DNA of 64,000 bases from the NCBI GenBank assembly GCA_965205535.1, contig CBDBHH010000005.1:930001-994000 (forward strand). Direction: 5' to 3'. The notes beneath the pieces were generated by a model, which was given only the letters and a program-made list of their open reading frames with translations, did no database searches and was not told where the DNA came from. The translations under genes were made by a program, and so were the position numbers. This document shows, one piece after another, positions 8,335-17,464 of the stretch; the first letter of the stretch is position 1, and each line of letters opens with the position of its first letter. The DNA is from UBA8079 sp965205535. GTDB taxonomy: Bacteria; Pseudomonadota; Alphaproteobacteria; UBA6615.

Positions 8335-9329
8335 GTTTTACCCTCCTGACGGGTCAATTCAGCAATCTTTTTCAACTCATCCAATTCATCAATCGCGGCA
8401 TCGGCATCTCGTTCGGCCATTTTGCGGGCCCCGTCGAATGTCTCATAAGCGGCTTCAGCAACCGCAACAGCCTGTTTATGCGACCTGCTGCCAGCACCGC
8501 TGAGAACGGGCATCTCGTTTGAACGCAGAAAACCATCCAGGACGCCCTCCCAATCCGCCAACCGCATGGTTTGGCGGCGGCGTGCGCGCAGATCGGCTGT
8601 ATCAAGGAACATGGTCACAATCAGGTTCAGCTCTTCGATCTCAGCAGCGCCAAGGTAATTTTTGGCCGTCACCACATCCCCTTTGCGCACCCGCGTTCCC
8701 TTCCACGAGGTCAGCCCCATATTAGGGGCCGTGGCATCCGCGCGCGCGGTGATCAGTTCGGCTGCTGTATGACTGGTCACCGTATGAAGCATCTTATTCT
8801 GGATCGTGGCAAAGAACCTCTGCGCCGCTTGTCCAGAACCATCGTAATCCTCGCTTAAGGACATCAGGTCGCGCACCTTTTTGTAGAACCGCGCCTCAGA
8901 CGCCCGAATATCACGGATGCGTTCAAGCAGCTCATCGAAATAGTCGAAATCCGGTTGCTTGAGGCGGGCATCATCCATGACAAACCCCTTGACCAGATAG
9001 TCCTGCAAAATCGTGCTGGCCCAACGCCGAAACTGCGCCCCACGCGGGGACCGAACGCGATATCCAATCGCCAAAATCATATCGAGGTTATAGTGGGCAA
9101 CCTGATAGGTTTTGCCGTCGCCGGCAGTTGTTGCATATTCTGCAACAACTGAATCTGCATCCAGCTCGCCGTCCTCAAGAACGTTCGAGATATGGCGGGA
9201 AATCACTGACTTATCCCGCTCAAACAATTCAACCAAACGGTTCAGAGGCATCCAGGCTGTGCCATTCTCTGCCCGAATTTCAATCCGTGCCTTGCCATCT
9301 TCGGTCGTGTAAAGGATCAGATCGCTCAT
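8331..9329 (-). CDS. RhuM family protein
   Basis: The 332-aa protein matches the RhuM family seen in Salmonella pathogenicity island 3 and in many restriction and defence loci. Recognisable blocks are WMPLNRLVELFERDKSVISRHI, YNLDMILAIGYRVRSPRGAQFRRWAS and QDYLVKGFVMDDARL, followed by a Fic-like-associated C-terminal half with LNLIVTMFLDTADLRA. No catalytic residue can be assigned and the molecular function of the family is not established. It is translationally coupled on both sides (ATGA overlaps with the methylase and helicase genes). It is therefore more likely a working part of the system than a passenger. DNA binding or regulation is possible but unproven. Confidence 0.85.
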   Translation of the reverse strand: MSDLILYTTEDGKARIEIRAENGTAWMPLNRLVELFERDKSVISRHISNVLEDGELDADSVVAEYATTAGDGKTYQVAHYNLDMILAIGYRVRSPRGAQFRRWASTILQDYLVKGFVMDDARLKQPDFDYFDELLERIRDIRASEARFYKKVRDLMSLSEDYDGSGQAAQRFFATIQNKMLHTVTSHTAAELITARADATAPNMGLTSWKGTRVRKGDVVTAKNYLGAAEIEELNLIVTMFLDTADLRARRRQTMRLADWEGVLDGFLRSNEMPVLSGAGSRSHKQAVAVAEAAYETFDGARKMAERDADAAIDELDELKKIAELTRQEGKT

Positions 9330-12073
9330 GCGGGCACCTGCGTCGTCATCCTGGTGTACATCTCGAACAGTTTTTCCAGCCGTTCTGTGTCGTTCTTGAA
9401 GCGGCGACCGATGTAGATGCGCTCCAGCACTTCGTCGTTACGGTCATGGGCGGCGCGCAGGTTTTCGGGCATGGCGTCGGGTTTGTAGAGGTCCGCGATG
9501 GTGGCGGGGAAATGCGCCTCACGGGCCAAGAGGATGTCCTCTGCGCAGCGGGTCAGATCGGCGCGGTTTTTCTCGGTCAGTCTGGGGACGGGAAAGGTGT
9601 TCCAGCCGAGGGTGTTGGAATAACGGATACGTGTCTCCAACTTTCCGCAGACCGTGGCGATCCAGACCAGATGAATGCGCGAGGCGATCAGCGCCATGTT
9701 CCACAGCGGGGCGTCGTAGAGGGCGAAGGCGAGGTTTGTCACTGTCGATTTATTGTCGATAAGGCCAACGGGCAAATATGGCCGACTTTCCGAAGAAACA
9801 CTTGGCGCTACAAGTGTGTGTCGCTTGCCAATATTCATCTCGCGCATTTGGTGCGCGCGTTTACCTAGTTTTTGCGTGCCCGCATCGCGACTTTTGGAGC
9901 GCATAGACCGACAACCATCAATACGCTCTTTAATCGAAGCGATTGATTGCACCTCTTCGAGATGTTCATCCTGAATCCAAAGGCAATATCGCTCTTTACC
10001 TTGAATGAACTCAGATGATCCAACGATACGTCGCACAAATCGCTCTTTCTGTTCATCAGTCAGATTCAGCATCCTAAGATCATCGGAGGACAGTAAGAGA
10101 TTACCACCGTCAGCGGGCATATTCCCAAATGTCATATGGCAGCGTTCCGTTCCGACGGAATTTATCGCATTTACTACGACATTCGGCGCTCCCACCAAAT
10201 AGGCATTGATGTTTTCCACCTCTTTCATCACCGCTTCGCCTTCAGCGTTCAGGCTGTACAGTCTCTTCACCTGGTTTGATGTATTCGAAACTGCGATAAT
10301 CGCGACGGTCACACCCGCGTTGTGACTGGCAAGATTTGCCCATCTAAACGAAGTGTGTGCAAAGCTAATGTGGTGTCCTGAGGAGAAAATAGCGGGCCAC
10401 AATGCAGAAACTTGCCGCCCTTGGCAGATCGAATTGGTGGACACGAATGCGGCTGTACAATCGGTGTGCAGGCCAAAATCAGCAGCCTTCATGAACCAGC
10501 CCGCGACATAATCCAGTGTCTTCCAGTTCTTGACCCGCCCATCAAAGATCGCCTTCAGGTCTTCCTTCTGTTCCGTGCTTTGCCATTGGCTGCCAAGATA
10601 CGGTGGATTACCGCAGATATAGGTCTCTCCACCTTCATTCTCGAAATCGATCTGGGCCTTTTCCAGCGGCGACATGAACAGGTCTTCACCGCGCATATCG
10701 ACCTTTTCGCTCGTCGGCGGGCAAACTGTCAGCCAATCAAGGCGCAGGGCATTGCCTTGGGTGATCCAGTTATCTGCATCCAGCGGCAGGAATGCGGCCA
10801 GCGCGTCCTTGTGCCCGCGATAGGTCACGTCGCATTGATATTCCGCAATGATCAGCGCAAGGCGGGCGATCTCGGCCGAAAAATCCCGCAGTTCGATCCC
10901 ACGGAAGTTGGTGAGCAGGATGTCCGTGCGCCGATCGGGTTCACCGCAATAGGCGTTGACCTTCGCCTCGATGCTGCGCATTTCCTTATAGGCAATGACC
11001 AAAAAGTTGCCCGACCCACAGGCCGGATCAAAGACGCGGATTTTCGACATGCGTTTGCGCAAGTGATCGAGCTTGCGTTTGTTGTCGCCTGCCGCCTCAA
11101 GCTGCGCGTTCAGGTCATCAAGGAACAGCGGGTTCAGCACTTTCAGGATATTGGGCACAGAGGTGTAGTGCATCCCCAAGGCAGAGCGCTCATCCTCATC
11201 CGCCACGGCCTGGATCATCGATCCAAAGATGTCGGGGTTGATCCTGGTCCAGTCCAGATGACCGATATGGGTCAGGTAGCGTTGCGCGATGCGGCTGAAC
11301 TTTGGCACCTCGGTGCTGCCCGAAAACAACCCACCATTCACATAGGGGAACTTGGCGGCCCAACGTGGCAGATCAGCGGCACCGCGATCTGGGCAGTCGG
11401 TGTTCATGGCACGGAAAAGCTCTGAAATCACCTCATACGTGTTGGAGCCATCGGCATTGGCCATCTGTTCGATGGTGGCGGTGAACAGGTCATCACCATT
11501 CAGGATGTCGGTGTCTTCGGCAAAGAACAGAAAGATCAGCCGCGCCATGAAGTGGTTCATGTCATGGCTGCACTTTTCCCAATCGGGGTTGTCGGCCCTG
11601 AGCGTGGTGTAGAGCTTGTTCAGACGCAGGGTGGCCCGAACGTCGAACTCGGATTCGCTGAGTTGCCTGGTTTTGCTGAGGCCAGCAAGGGGCCAGAAGA
11701 ACACGAAGTGGTTCGGGAAATCCGCATAGGAGCAGGAGACGGTTTCACCCGTGGACAGGTCTTCGGCCTCGAACGCCTCACCATCGGTGGCCAGCAGGAA
11801 CCGCACCTTGTTGCGTCTGGTTTCCGTCGCCTTGCTGCCCCGCAGCGCAGTCAGCGTGTCAGGCACCTGACCCGTATCACAGGTTTTGAGGTGGATGTGG
11901 TTCGCCTGAAGGACGCCATCGATGTCGGATTTGTTGGACGCACCGCTGCGCAGTTTTTTAATCGTGGTGGCTTTGTTTCCAAAGGCTTCAAGGAACGCGA
12001 ATGGGAATTCTGACGCATCAAAGAGTTGCTCGGCCAGTTCTGTGATGGCCTGTTCTATCTCAACTGCGTTCAT
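9326..12073 (-). CDS. Large class I DNA methyltransferase (MmeI/PglX-like)
   Basis: This 915-aa protein has a helical N-terminal region of about 340 residues. The γ-class N6-adenine methyltransferase core follows: SAM motif I FDPACGSGNFL (about 346-356) and catalytic motif IV NPPY (about 488-491). The C-terminal 350 residues are in the position of a target-recognition domain and end with GWNTFPVP and RIYIGRRFKNDTERLEKLFEMY, features shared with MmeI-type and BREX PglX-type enzymes. I see no PD-ExK nuclease motif near the N-terminus, so it is probably modification-only, unlike MmeI itself. It would mark self DNA. ATGA overlaps tie it to the small ORF upstream and the RhuM gene downstream. Confidence 0.88.
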   Translation of the reverse strand: MNAVEIEQAITELAEQLFDASEFPFAFLEAFGNKATTIKKLRSGASNKSDIDGVLQANHIHLKTCDTGQVPDTLTALRGSKATETRRNKVRFLLATDGEAFEAEDLSTGETVSCSYADFPNHFVFFWPLAGLSKTRQLSESEFDVRATLRLNKLYTTLRADNPDWEKCSHDMNHFMARLIFLFFAEDTDILNGDDLFTATIEQMANADGSNTYEVISELFRAMNTDCPDRGAADLPRWAAKFPYVNGGLFSGSTEVPKFSRIAQRYLTHIGHLDWTRINPDIFGSMIQAVADEDERSALGMHYTSVPNILKVLNPLFLDDLNAQLEAAGDNKRKLDHLRKRMSKIRVFDPACGSGNFLVIAYKEMRSIEAKVNAYCGEPDRRTDILLTNFRGIELRDFSAEIARLALIIAEYQCDVTYRGHKDALAAFLPLDADNWITQGNALRLDWLTVCPPTSEKVDMRGEDLFMSPLEKAQIDFENEGGETYICGNPPYLGSQWQSTEQKEDLKAIFDGRVKNWKTLDYVAGWFMKAADFGLHTDCTAAFVSTNSICQGRQVSALWPAIFSSGHHISFAHTSFRWANLASHNAGVTVAIIAVSNTSNQVKRLYSLNAEGEAVMKEVENINAYLVGAPNVVVNAINSVGTERCHMTFGNMPADGGNLLLSSDDLRMLNLTDEQKERFVRRIVGSSEFIQGKERYCLWIQDEHLEEVQSIASIKERIDGCRSMRSKSRDAGTQKLGKRAHQMREMNIGKRHTLVAPSVSSESRPYLPVGLIDNKSTVTNLAFALYDAPLWNMALIASRIHLVWIATVCGKLETRIRYSNTLGWNTFPVPRLTEKNRADLTRCAEDILLAREAHFPATIADLYKPDAMPENLRAAHDRNDEVLERIYIGRRFKNDTERLEKLFEMYTRMTTQVPA

Positions 12074-12273
12074 GACGACTGACCTAAAATTCCCTGGATC
12101 AGCCCGTTGTAGCGAGATGGGTCAAATTCACTGCCCTTGGTTTCCAGAACACGGGATGATTCAAGGCGCAGGACCTCAACCACCGCTGTAGCGATGCTCC
12201 ATCCCTGTTGTATGACCCTTAGTCGATGTAGCCCTCGGATCATGACAATTGGTCCAGCCTCCCAAGCGACCAC
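12070..12273 (-). CDS. Small ORF coupled to the methyltransferase, possibly a gene remnant
   Basis: The product has 67 aa from GTG 12273, or 57 aa from ATG 12243. Its stop overlaps the methyltransferase start as ATGA, the same coupling used by the other gene pairs of this operon. The C-terminal part looks protein-like (LESSRVLETKGSEFDPSRYNGLIQGILGQSS read in two pieces). I recognise no family. The frame is closed by a stop at 12277-12279, and the IS starts about 100 bp upstream. It could be a genuine short leader protein or the tail of a larger gene broken before the IS arrived. The 12280-12382 interval would have to hold the operon promoter; no consensus element is convincing there. Confidence 0.4.
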   Translation of the reverse strand: MVAWEAGPIVMIRGLHRLRVIQQGWSIATAVVEVLRLESSRVLETKGSEFDPSRYNGLIQGILGQSS

Positions 12274-12462
12274 ATATCAAACGACGTAGGGCCAAGCGGA
12301 ACTATAATAACTGATTTTCGTGTGGCACCCTCCGGGCTGTGCGAATCATATCGCAAAACTAATTTGTTCCGCACATATGTTTTGAGCTACTCCCCGGAAA
12401 TGGGACACTGACGTAAGCTACGATTTGTTGTCTGCTGGTCTTCGACGAAAAGGAGATCAGCG

Positions 12463-12756
12463 ATGTCGAAACGCAAGCAGCACTCCCCCGAGTTCAAGGC
12501 GAAGGTTGCTCTTGAAGCGGTGAAGGGCGAAGAGACGGCATCCGAACTGGCAAGCCGGTTCGGTGTTCACCCGACCATGATCCATCAATGGAAGCGTGCA
12601 CTGCTGGAAGGCGCCTCGGGCGTATTCGAGCGGGGCGGTCGACAGAAGCCGGAGATCGATGAGGATCAGGTCAGGGAACTCCACGCCAAGATCGGGGAGT
12701 TGGCTGTGGCCAACGATTTTTTATCAAGAAAGCTCAAACCCTGGACCGGCAAGTGA
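12463..12756 (+). CDS. IS3-family transposase OrfA (second element)
   Basis: The 97-aa product starts MSKRKQHSPEFKAKVALEAV. It has the helix-turn-helix (ASELASRFGVHPTMIHQWKR) and a C-terminal coiled coil (QVRELHAKIGELAVANDFLSRKL) typical of the ISxxx transposase-8 group. It differs from the OrfA of the element at 2900-4409. aaggaga lies 8 bases before the ATG. The stop overlaps the OrfB start as GTGA, and the T-rich run in acgattttttatcaag near 12714 could serve frameshifting. Confidence 0.9.
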   Translation: MSKRKQHSPEFKAKVALEAVKGEETASELASRFGVHPTMIHQWKRALLEGASGVFERGGRQKPEIDEDQVRELHAKIGELAVANDFLSRKLKPWTGK

Positions 12757-13616
12757 GGGGGAACATGATTGAACCCAACCGTCCCAATCTGTCTGTAGGC
12801 AAGCAGTGCGCGCTGCTGTCGATCTCTCGGTCGTCGTTCTATTACACGCCGACGGGCGAAAGTGATATGAACCTGGCCCTGATGCGGCAGATCGATGAAC
12901 AGTTCCTGAAGACGCCGTTCTTCGGTGTTCGTCAGATGACCTGGCACCTGCGCAATGAGGGGCATCGGGTGAATGAGAAGCGCATTCGCCGGCTGATGCG
13001 GCTCATGGGCCTAATGCCGATTTACCAGAAGCCCAACACGAGCAGGCCGGCGAAGGGTCACAAGATCTGGCCTTATCTGCTCAAAGGGCTGAGGGTGGAT
13101 AGGCCGAACCAGGTCTGGGCAGCGGACATCACATATCTGCCGATGCGCCGCGGGTTCCTCTATCTGGTGGCGATCATGGACTGGTTCACCCGCAAGGTGC
13201 TGGCCTGGCGCATCTCAAACACGCTGGAAGCCAACTTCTGTGTCGAAGCGTTAAACGAGGCCATCCACAAGTTCGGCACGCCGGAGATCGTGAACACCGA
13301 TCAGGGATCGCAGTTCACGTCATTCGCATGGACGGACCGGCTGCAGCGGATGGGTGTGCGCATCTCCATGGACGGCAAGGGACGGTTCCTCGACAACATC
13401 TTTGTCGAACGGCTGTGGCGCTCCCTCAAATACGAGTGCGTCTACCTGTACGCCTGGGAGACCGGGTCACAAGCTCGCGCCGGCATTCGAAAATGGATCG
13501 AGTTCTACAACAAAGCGCGACCGCATTCCGCCCTTGGCGGCAAACCGCCTGCCGTGATCTACTGGCAGGCAATCGATCAAAACCAACCCGATCAGCAGGC
13601 GCAGAGAGTAGCTTAA
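12753..13616 (+). CDS. IS3-family transposase OrfB (second element)
   Basis: The 287-aa product contains an HTH_21-like segment (FFGVRQMTWHLRNEGHRVNEK) and the DDE core: WAADITYLP, NTDQGSQF and DNIFVERLWRSLKYE. It ends in the usual PHSALGGKPPAVIYW motif. GTG 12753 overlaps orfA, and ATG 12765 is the alternative start. No stop or frameshift interrupts it, so this element looks complete. Confidence 0.92.
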   Translation: MRGNMIEPNRPNLSVGKQCALLSISRSSFYYTPTGESDMNLALMRQIDEQFLKTPFFGVRQMTWHLRNEGHRVNEKRIRRLMRLMGLMPIYQKPNTSRPAKGHKIWPYLLKGLRVDRPNQVWAADITYLPMRRGFLYLVAIMDWFTRKVLAWRISNTLEANFCVEALNEAIHKFGTPEIVNTDQGSQFTSFAWTDRLQRMGVRISMDGKGRFLDNIFVERLWRSLKYECVYLYAWETGSQARAGIRKWIEFYNKARPHSALGGKPPAVIYWQAIDQNQPDQQAQRVA

Positions 13617-13856
13617 TTTACACCGAAAACTGTCCAATGATCGGGGAGTAGCTCAGTAAACCACCGCCTGATAGGATTTTACTTACTTCGGAATGTATCG
13701 ACGAAATTTTTGGGACCTAGTGTGAATACACTCACAGCTTAACCTCCGCATCTGGATTTCCTACCGCATGCGCTGTTTCGCGCTATCATTGACCATAAAG
13801 AAGATTTTTCCGGGGCGTTTCCCGAGCTGCGCACAATCTGATTAGAAAGAAAGACC

Positions 13857-15959
13857 ATGAAAGCTACCGAAACCAAGCTTCTCACCTTCCTCATGAACTC
13901 ACCGCAGTTCATCATTCCGATTTACCAGCGCACCTATTCATGGACGGAAAAGGAATGCCGGCAGTTGTGGGATGACATTCTGCGCGCAGGGCGAGAGCAA
14001 AGCATACCGGTGCATTTCATCGGCTCGGTGGTTTACATCGAACAGGGGTTGAGCGCCGTCACCAGCCGATCCCCCCTTCTGGTGATCGACGGACAACAGC
14101 GCCTGACCACGGTGACCCTGCTGCTGGCAGCACTGGCAGATATCCTTAAAGGTCGTGATTCGGTTGGCGAATTTAACGAAGGCAAGACACGGAACTATTA
14201 CCTTGTGAATGCCGAGGAAGTTGGGGATGCGCATTACAAGCTGCTGCTGTCCCAGACTGATCGGAACACACTGACCGCGATTGTGGGGAAACGCGAGGGG
14301 CCAGACGAGCCGTCGCTGCGGATCAAAGAGAATTACGAGAATTTCAAGAAGTGGCTGACTGCCAAGGATTGCGATCTTGAGATCGTTGGCGCGGGCCTGT
14401 TGAAACTGATGATTGTCGACATTGCCCTGAACAGGGAACACGACAATCCACAGCTGATTTTCGAAAGTTTGAACTCGACAGGTCGCGAGCTAAGCCAAGC
14501 AGACCTGATCCGCAACTTCGTATTGATGGGGCTGGAGCCGGAATTGCAGACACAACTTTATGGAGACTATTGGCGGCCGATGGAAATGAGCTTTGGTCAG
14601 GAATCCTACGGCACGTATTTCGATGGCTTCATGCGCCATTACCTGACGGTTCGGACCGGTGCCATTCCAAGACTTGGAGATGTCTACGAGGCCTACAAAG
14701 ACTATGCGCGCAAAAGTGAGGCGCAGGGCGTTGATATCGAGGCGTTGGTGCGAGAAGTTCGGGACTATGCTCGCTCCTTTTGCGCTATTGCGCTGCTGCG
14801 GCAGGAACAAAATCCGAAACTCAGCCTGGCCTTTCGGGATTTGCGTGAGCTGCGTGTGGATGTTGCCTATCCCTTCCTCCTCGAGCTTTACACCGATTAT
14901 CGTGATAAAAAGCTTTCGGGCGAAGATTTCCACGAGATCGTGCGCCTTGTAGATGCCTATGTGTTCCGCAGGCGCGTCATGGGCATTCCAACAAATTCGA
15001 TGAACAAAACATTCTCGACCTTCAGCAAGGCGCTTCGCAAGGACCGGTATCTTGAGAGCGTGAAAGCCCACTTCCTAGGGCTGTCGTCATACCGTCGTTT
15101 TCCTCGTGACGAAGAGTTTAGGAAATCTCTTGAAACGCGCGATCTCTACAACTTCAGAAACATAAGCTATTGCTTGATGAGGCTCGAAAATCATGACCGC
15201 AAAGAGCGCGTGGCCGTCGACGACTACACCATCGAACACATTATGCCCCAAAACGAAAACCTATCCCAGTCGTGGCAAAATGCACTTGGCGGCGAATGGA
15301 AGCGCGTTCAGGAAGAATGGCTTCACTCTTTGGGGAACCTGACGCTGACCGGATACAATTCTGAATACCGCGACAAGCCTTTCGCCGAAAAGCGGGACAT
15401 GGAAGGCGGGTTCGCGGAAAGCCCGCTGAAGGTCAACGAAGGACTGGGCCAGCAGGCGGAATGGAACGAGGACGCTATTCGGCAGCGCGCGCAAGCACTT
15501 TCACAACGTGCTTTGCAAGTTTGGGTTTCACCTGAGCTTTCTGATGCGATCCTTTCTGACTACCAAAAACCAGTTCAGGGTAAGCCTTCGTATTCCGTTG
15601 ATGATCATCCACATCTAGTCAGCGGTCCCGCTCGTGCTTTATTCGATCAACTAAGAACAGAAGTGATGGCGCTCAATCCATGTGTTACCGAAGAGTTCTT
15701 GAAACAGTATGTTGGCTACAAAGCTGAAACCAACTTCGTAGACATTATTCCGCAAGCGGCAGGTCTTTTGCTGTCGTTGAATATTGATCCATCAGAGCTT
15801 CGCGATCGGCGTAGTGTCACCAGAGATGTCTCCAACATAGGGGGATGGGGCAATGGAAAAGTCGAATACAAATTACAGAATGCGGACGACCTTAATTATG
15901 CAGTGGGTTTAGTTCGGCAATCATTGGAACAACAACTAGGGAGCGTTGGTGGAGATTGA
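13857..15959 (+). CDS. DUF262/DUF1524 protein (GmrSD-type restriction enzyme-like)
   Basis: The 700-aa protein carries the DUF262 ParB/Srx-like nucleotidase signature IPIYQRTYSW (20-29) and DGQQRLTT (78-85), then a long helical middle. A DUF1524 HNH-type nuclease block follows, centred on TIEHIMPQN (about 459-467) and HSLGNLTLTGYNSEY. GmrSD proteins with this pairing are type IV enzymes that restrict glucosylated or otherwise modified phage DNA. About 130 extra C-terminal residues follow the HNH part. ATG 13857 has agaaagaaag in front. The gene is divergent from the methylase-helicase operon and separated from it by an IS. Part of its 3' end (15721-15784) is duplicated at 4409-4472. Confidence 0.87.
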   Translation: MKATETKLLTFLMNSPQFIIPIYQRTYSWTEKECRQLWDDILRAGREQSIPVHFIGSVVYIEQGLSAVTSRSPLLVIDGQQRLTTVTLLLAALADILKGRDSVGEFNEGKTRNYYLVNAEEVGDAHYKLLLSQTDRNTLTAIVGKREGPDEPSLRIKENYENFKKWLTAKDCDLEIVGAGLLKLMIVDIALNREHDNPQLIFESLNSTGRELSQADLIRNFVLMGLEPELQTQLYGDYWRPMEMSFGQESYGTYFDGFMRHYLTVRTGAIPRLGDVYEAYKDYARKSEAQGVDIEALVREVRDYARSFCAIALLRQEQNPKLSLAFRDLRELRVDVAYPFLLELYTDYRDKKLSGEDFHEIVRLVDAYVFRRRVMGIPTNSMNKTFSTFSKALRKDRYLESVKAHFLGLSSYRRFPRDEEFRKSLETRDLYNFRNISYCLMRLENHDRKERVAVDDYTIEHIMPQNENLSQSWQNALGGEWKRVQEEWLHSLGNLTLTGYNSEYRDKPFAEKRDMEGGFAESPLKVNEGLGQQAEWNEDAIRQRAQALSQRALQVWVSPELSDAILSDYQKPVQGKPSYSVDDHPHLVSGPARALFDQLRTEVMALNPCVTEEFLKQYVGYKAETNFVDIIPQAAGLLLSLNIDPSELRDRRSVTRDVSNIGGWGNGKVEYKLQNADDLNYAVGLVRQSLEQQLGSVGGD

Positions 15960-16116
15960 CCCAATTTGCTGGTTCTGTCGCAAACTGAGATTGTGCATGG
16001 AGTCCTTCCTATCGTTGGACACAGTTATCCAGCGAGTGCCACAAATTTCTGGAGGGCGGATTGGCCAGATGTCCCGAGTTCGAGGCTGGCGCTTGAGCAA
16101 TATCTATGGGTAAGGG

Positions 16117-16153
16117 CAAATTGTGGGCAGCGCTAGCCCCATGCAACAACGCT
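16117..16153 (+). repeat. Left arm of 37-bp inverted repeat framing the dctP gene
   Basis: This segment matches the reverse complement of 17249-17285 at 35 of 37 positions; its core is cagcgctagc followed by ccatgcaacaacgct. It lies in the 15960-16250 gap between DUF262 and the TRAP binding-protein gene. No other feature is visible in that gap apart from ggagaag before the dctP start. Confidence 0.85.
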
Positions 16154-16250
16154 CATGTTCATCACGTAGACGTTCAAGGTCGTCAATCGTGTAGCCTGAA
16201 ATTTGACAATGTGCCTGAATGCATAAGAATGTTTTAACTGGGAGAAGACA

Positions 16251-17222
16251 ATGATAAATTCTTTAATGGCGGCAGCCGCTTTAACGGCGGCATTTTCTGC
16301 CCCTGCACCAGCGGATATATGGAACATGCCAATGGCCTACGCGGCCAGCAACTTCCATTCTGAAACTGGTGCCGAATTTGCTAAATGCGTAACGACAGGG
16401 ACCGGTGGTGACATTGAAATCGTTACGCATCCTTCTGGCACCCTGTTCAACGGGGCAGCGATCAAACGCGCCATTCAAATGGGTCAAGTGCCCATTGGGG
16501 AACGTCTCCTATCTGCGCATCAAAACGAACATCCGCTGTTTGGTTTTGACTCCATTCCGTTTCTGGCGACCTCTTTTGAAGATAGCCACAAGCTCTGGAA
16601 AATTGCCAAGCCAAGGATCACGGAAATACTGGCAGATCAGAACCTGACCTTGCTCTATTCTGTGCCATGGACGCCTCAAGGTCTGTATTTTAAGCACGAA
16701 GTGAACTCTGTTTCTGACATGAACGGCCTCAAATTCAGGTCTTACAACAACACGACTTCGCGCCTTGCAGGCCTTACAGGTATGTTGCCTGTGACCATCG
16801 AAGCTACGGAAATCTCGCAGGCATTTGCAACGGGTGTCGTTGAAGCCATGGCATCCTCGGCCGCGACTGGCTACGATCGCAAGGTTTGGGACAGCCTCAA
16901 CTACTTCTATGAGGTAGATGCATCATTGCCGCGCAACTACGTCATGGTAAACAGCGATGTTTGGTCTGAGACTTCGGACACAAACCAGAATGTTATTAAG
17001 GCTTGCGCCGAAATAGCAGAATATGCGGGGAATTGGCGTTCCAAAGAATATACCGTGTTTACCCTTCAGGGGCTACGTGATGCTGGCATGTCGGTCGGCC
17101 CGGCTTCAGATGTGATGGTGGGCGAACTGAAGGCCATTGGCGAGACGATGACTGGTGAATGGCTTGAGGCTACTGGCGAAGATGGTGTTGCGATAGTAAA
17201 TGCGTTCAAAGCTATGCCGTAA
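16251..17222 (+). CDS. TRAP transporter substrate-binding protein, DctP family (orphan)
   Basis: The 323-aa product has a short hydrophobic signal sequence (SLMAAAALTAAFSAPAPA, about residues 4-21). It then shows the DctP fold pattern: MAYAASNFHSETGAEFAKCV, PFLATSFEDSHKLWK, GLKFRSYNNTT and the PVTIEATEISQAFATGVVEA stretch holding family substrate contacts. Such periplasmic proteins deliver carboxylates to a DctQM membrane pair. No dctQ or dctM gene is nearby, so it is an orphan here. The ATG follows gggagaag. A 37-bp inverted repeat frames the gene, and most of its coding sequence is duplicated at 4469-5089. Confidence 0.88.
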   Translation: MINSLMAAAALTAAFSAPAPADIWNMPMAYAASNFHSETGAEFAKCVTTGTGGDIEIVTHPSGTLFNGAAIKRAIQMGQVPIGERLLSAHQNEHPLFGFDSIPFLATSFEDSHKLWKIAKPRITEILADQNLTLLYSVPWTPQGLYFKHEVNSVSDMNGLKFRSYNNTTSRLAGLTGMLPVTIEATEISQAFATGVVEAMASSAATGYDRKVWDSLNYFYEVDASLPRNYVMVNSDVWSETSDTNQNVIKACAEIAEYAGNWRSKEYTVFTLQGLRDAGMSVGPASDVMVGELKAIGETMTGEWLEATGEDGVAIVNAFKAMP

Positions 17223-17248
17223 CGGCTCAATCGAGCGTGGTGAATAGC

Positions 17249-17285
17249 AGCGTTGTTGCATGGAGCTAGCGCTGACCACAATTTG
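17249..17285 (-). repeat. Right arm of 37-bp inverted repeat framing the dctP gene
   Basis: This is the reverse complement of 16117-16153 with two mismatches. It begins 27 bp after the dctP stop. The rest of the 17223-17539 gap contains the palindrome at 17465-17504 and no gene I can support. Confidence 0.85.
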
Positions 17286-17464
17286 GTCCAGTACCAGCGA
17301 AGCTGTAAAAGTGGCGGGATTTTGATCATTGATCGCAATCGGTTCCATCCCGACACCCCGATCCAGAACCCCGGTGGGGTGTTGCGGGCCATGACCGCAA
17401 GGCACAAGGCCGGAACGCTCAATCTGGTCGGCAGTCTCATTGGCTTGACCGAGAGGACGGATGT

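Larger units (their letters stand above)
12383..13655 (+). mobile_element. Second IS3-family insertion sequence, about 1.27 kb
   Basis: Terminal inverted repeats begin TGAGCTACTCCCCG at both ends (12383-12396, and reversed at 13642-13655), followed inward by a second matching GGACA block. Two overlapping transposase genes lie inside. No target duplication is evident: ttt precedes and gta follows. The element separates the restriction-like operon from the divergently transcribed DUF262 gene, and its outward ends lie about 110 bp and 200 bp from those genes. It may have altered their promoters. Confidence 0.88.

Noticed and set aside
9326..15959. A BREX, DISARM or Druantia system
   Set aside because: The methylase looks PglX/MmeI-like, but no PglZ, BrxC, BrxL, DrmA/B/C or DruE-type gene lies in the window.
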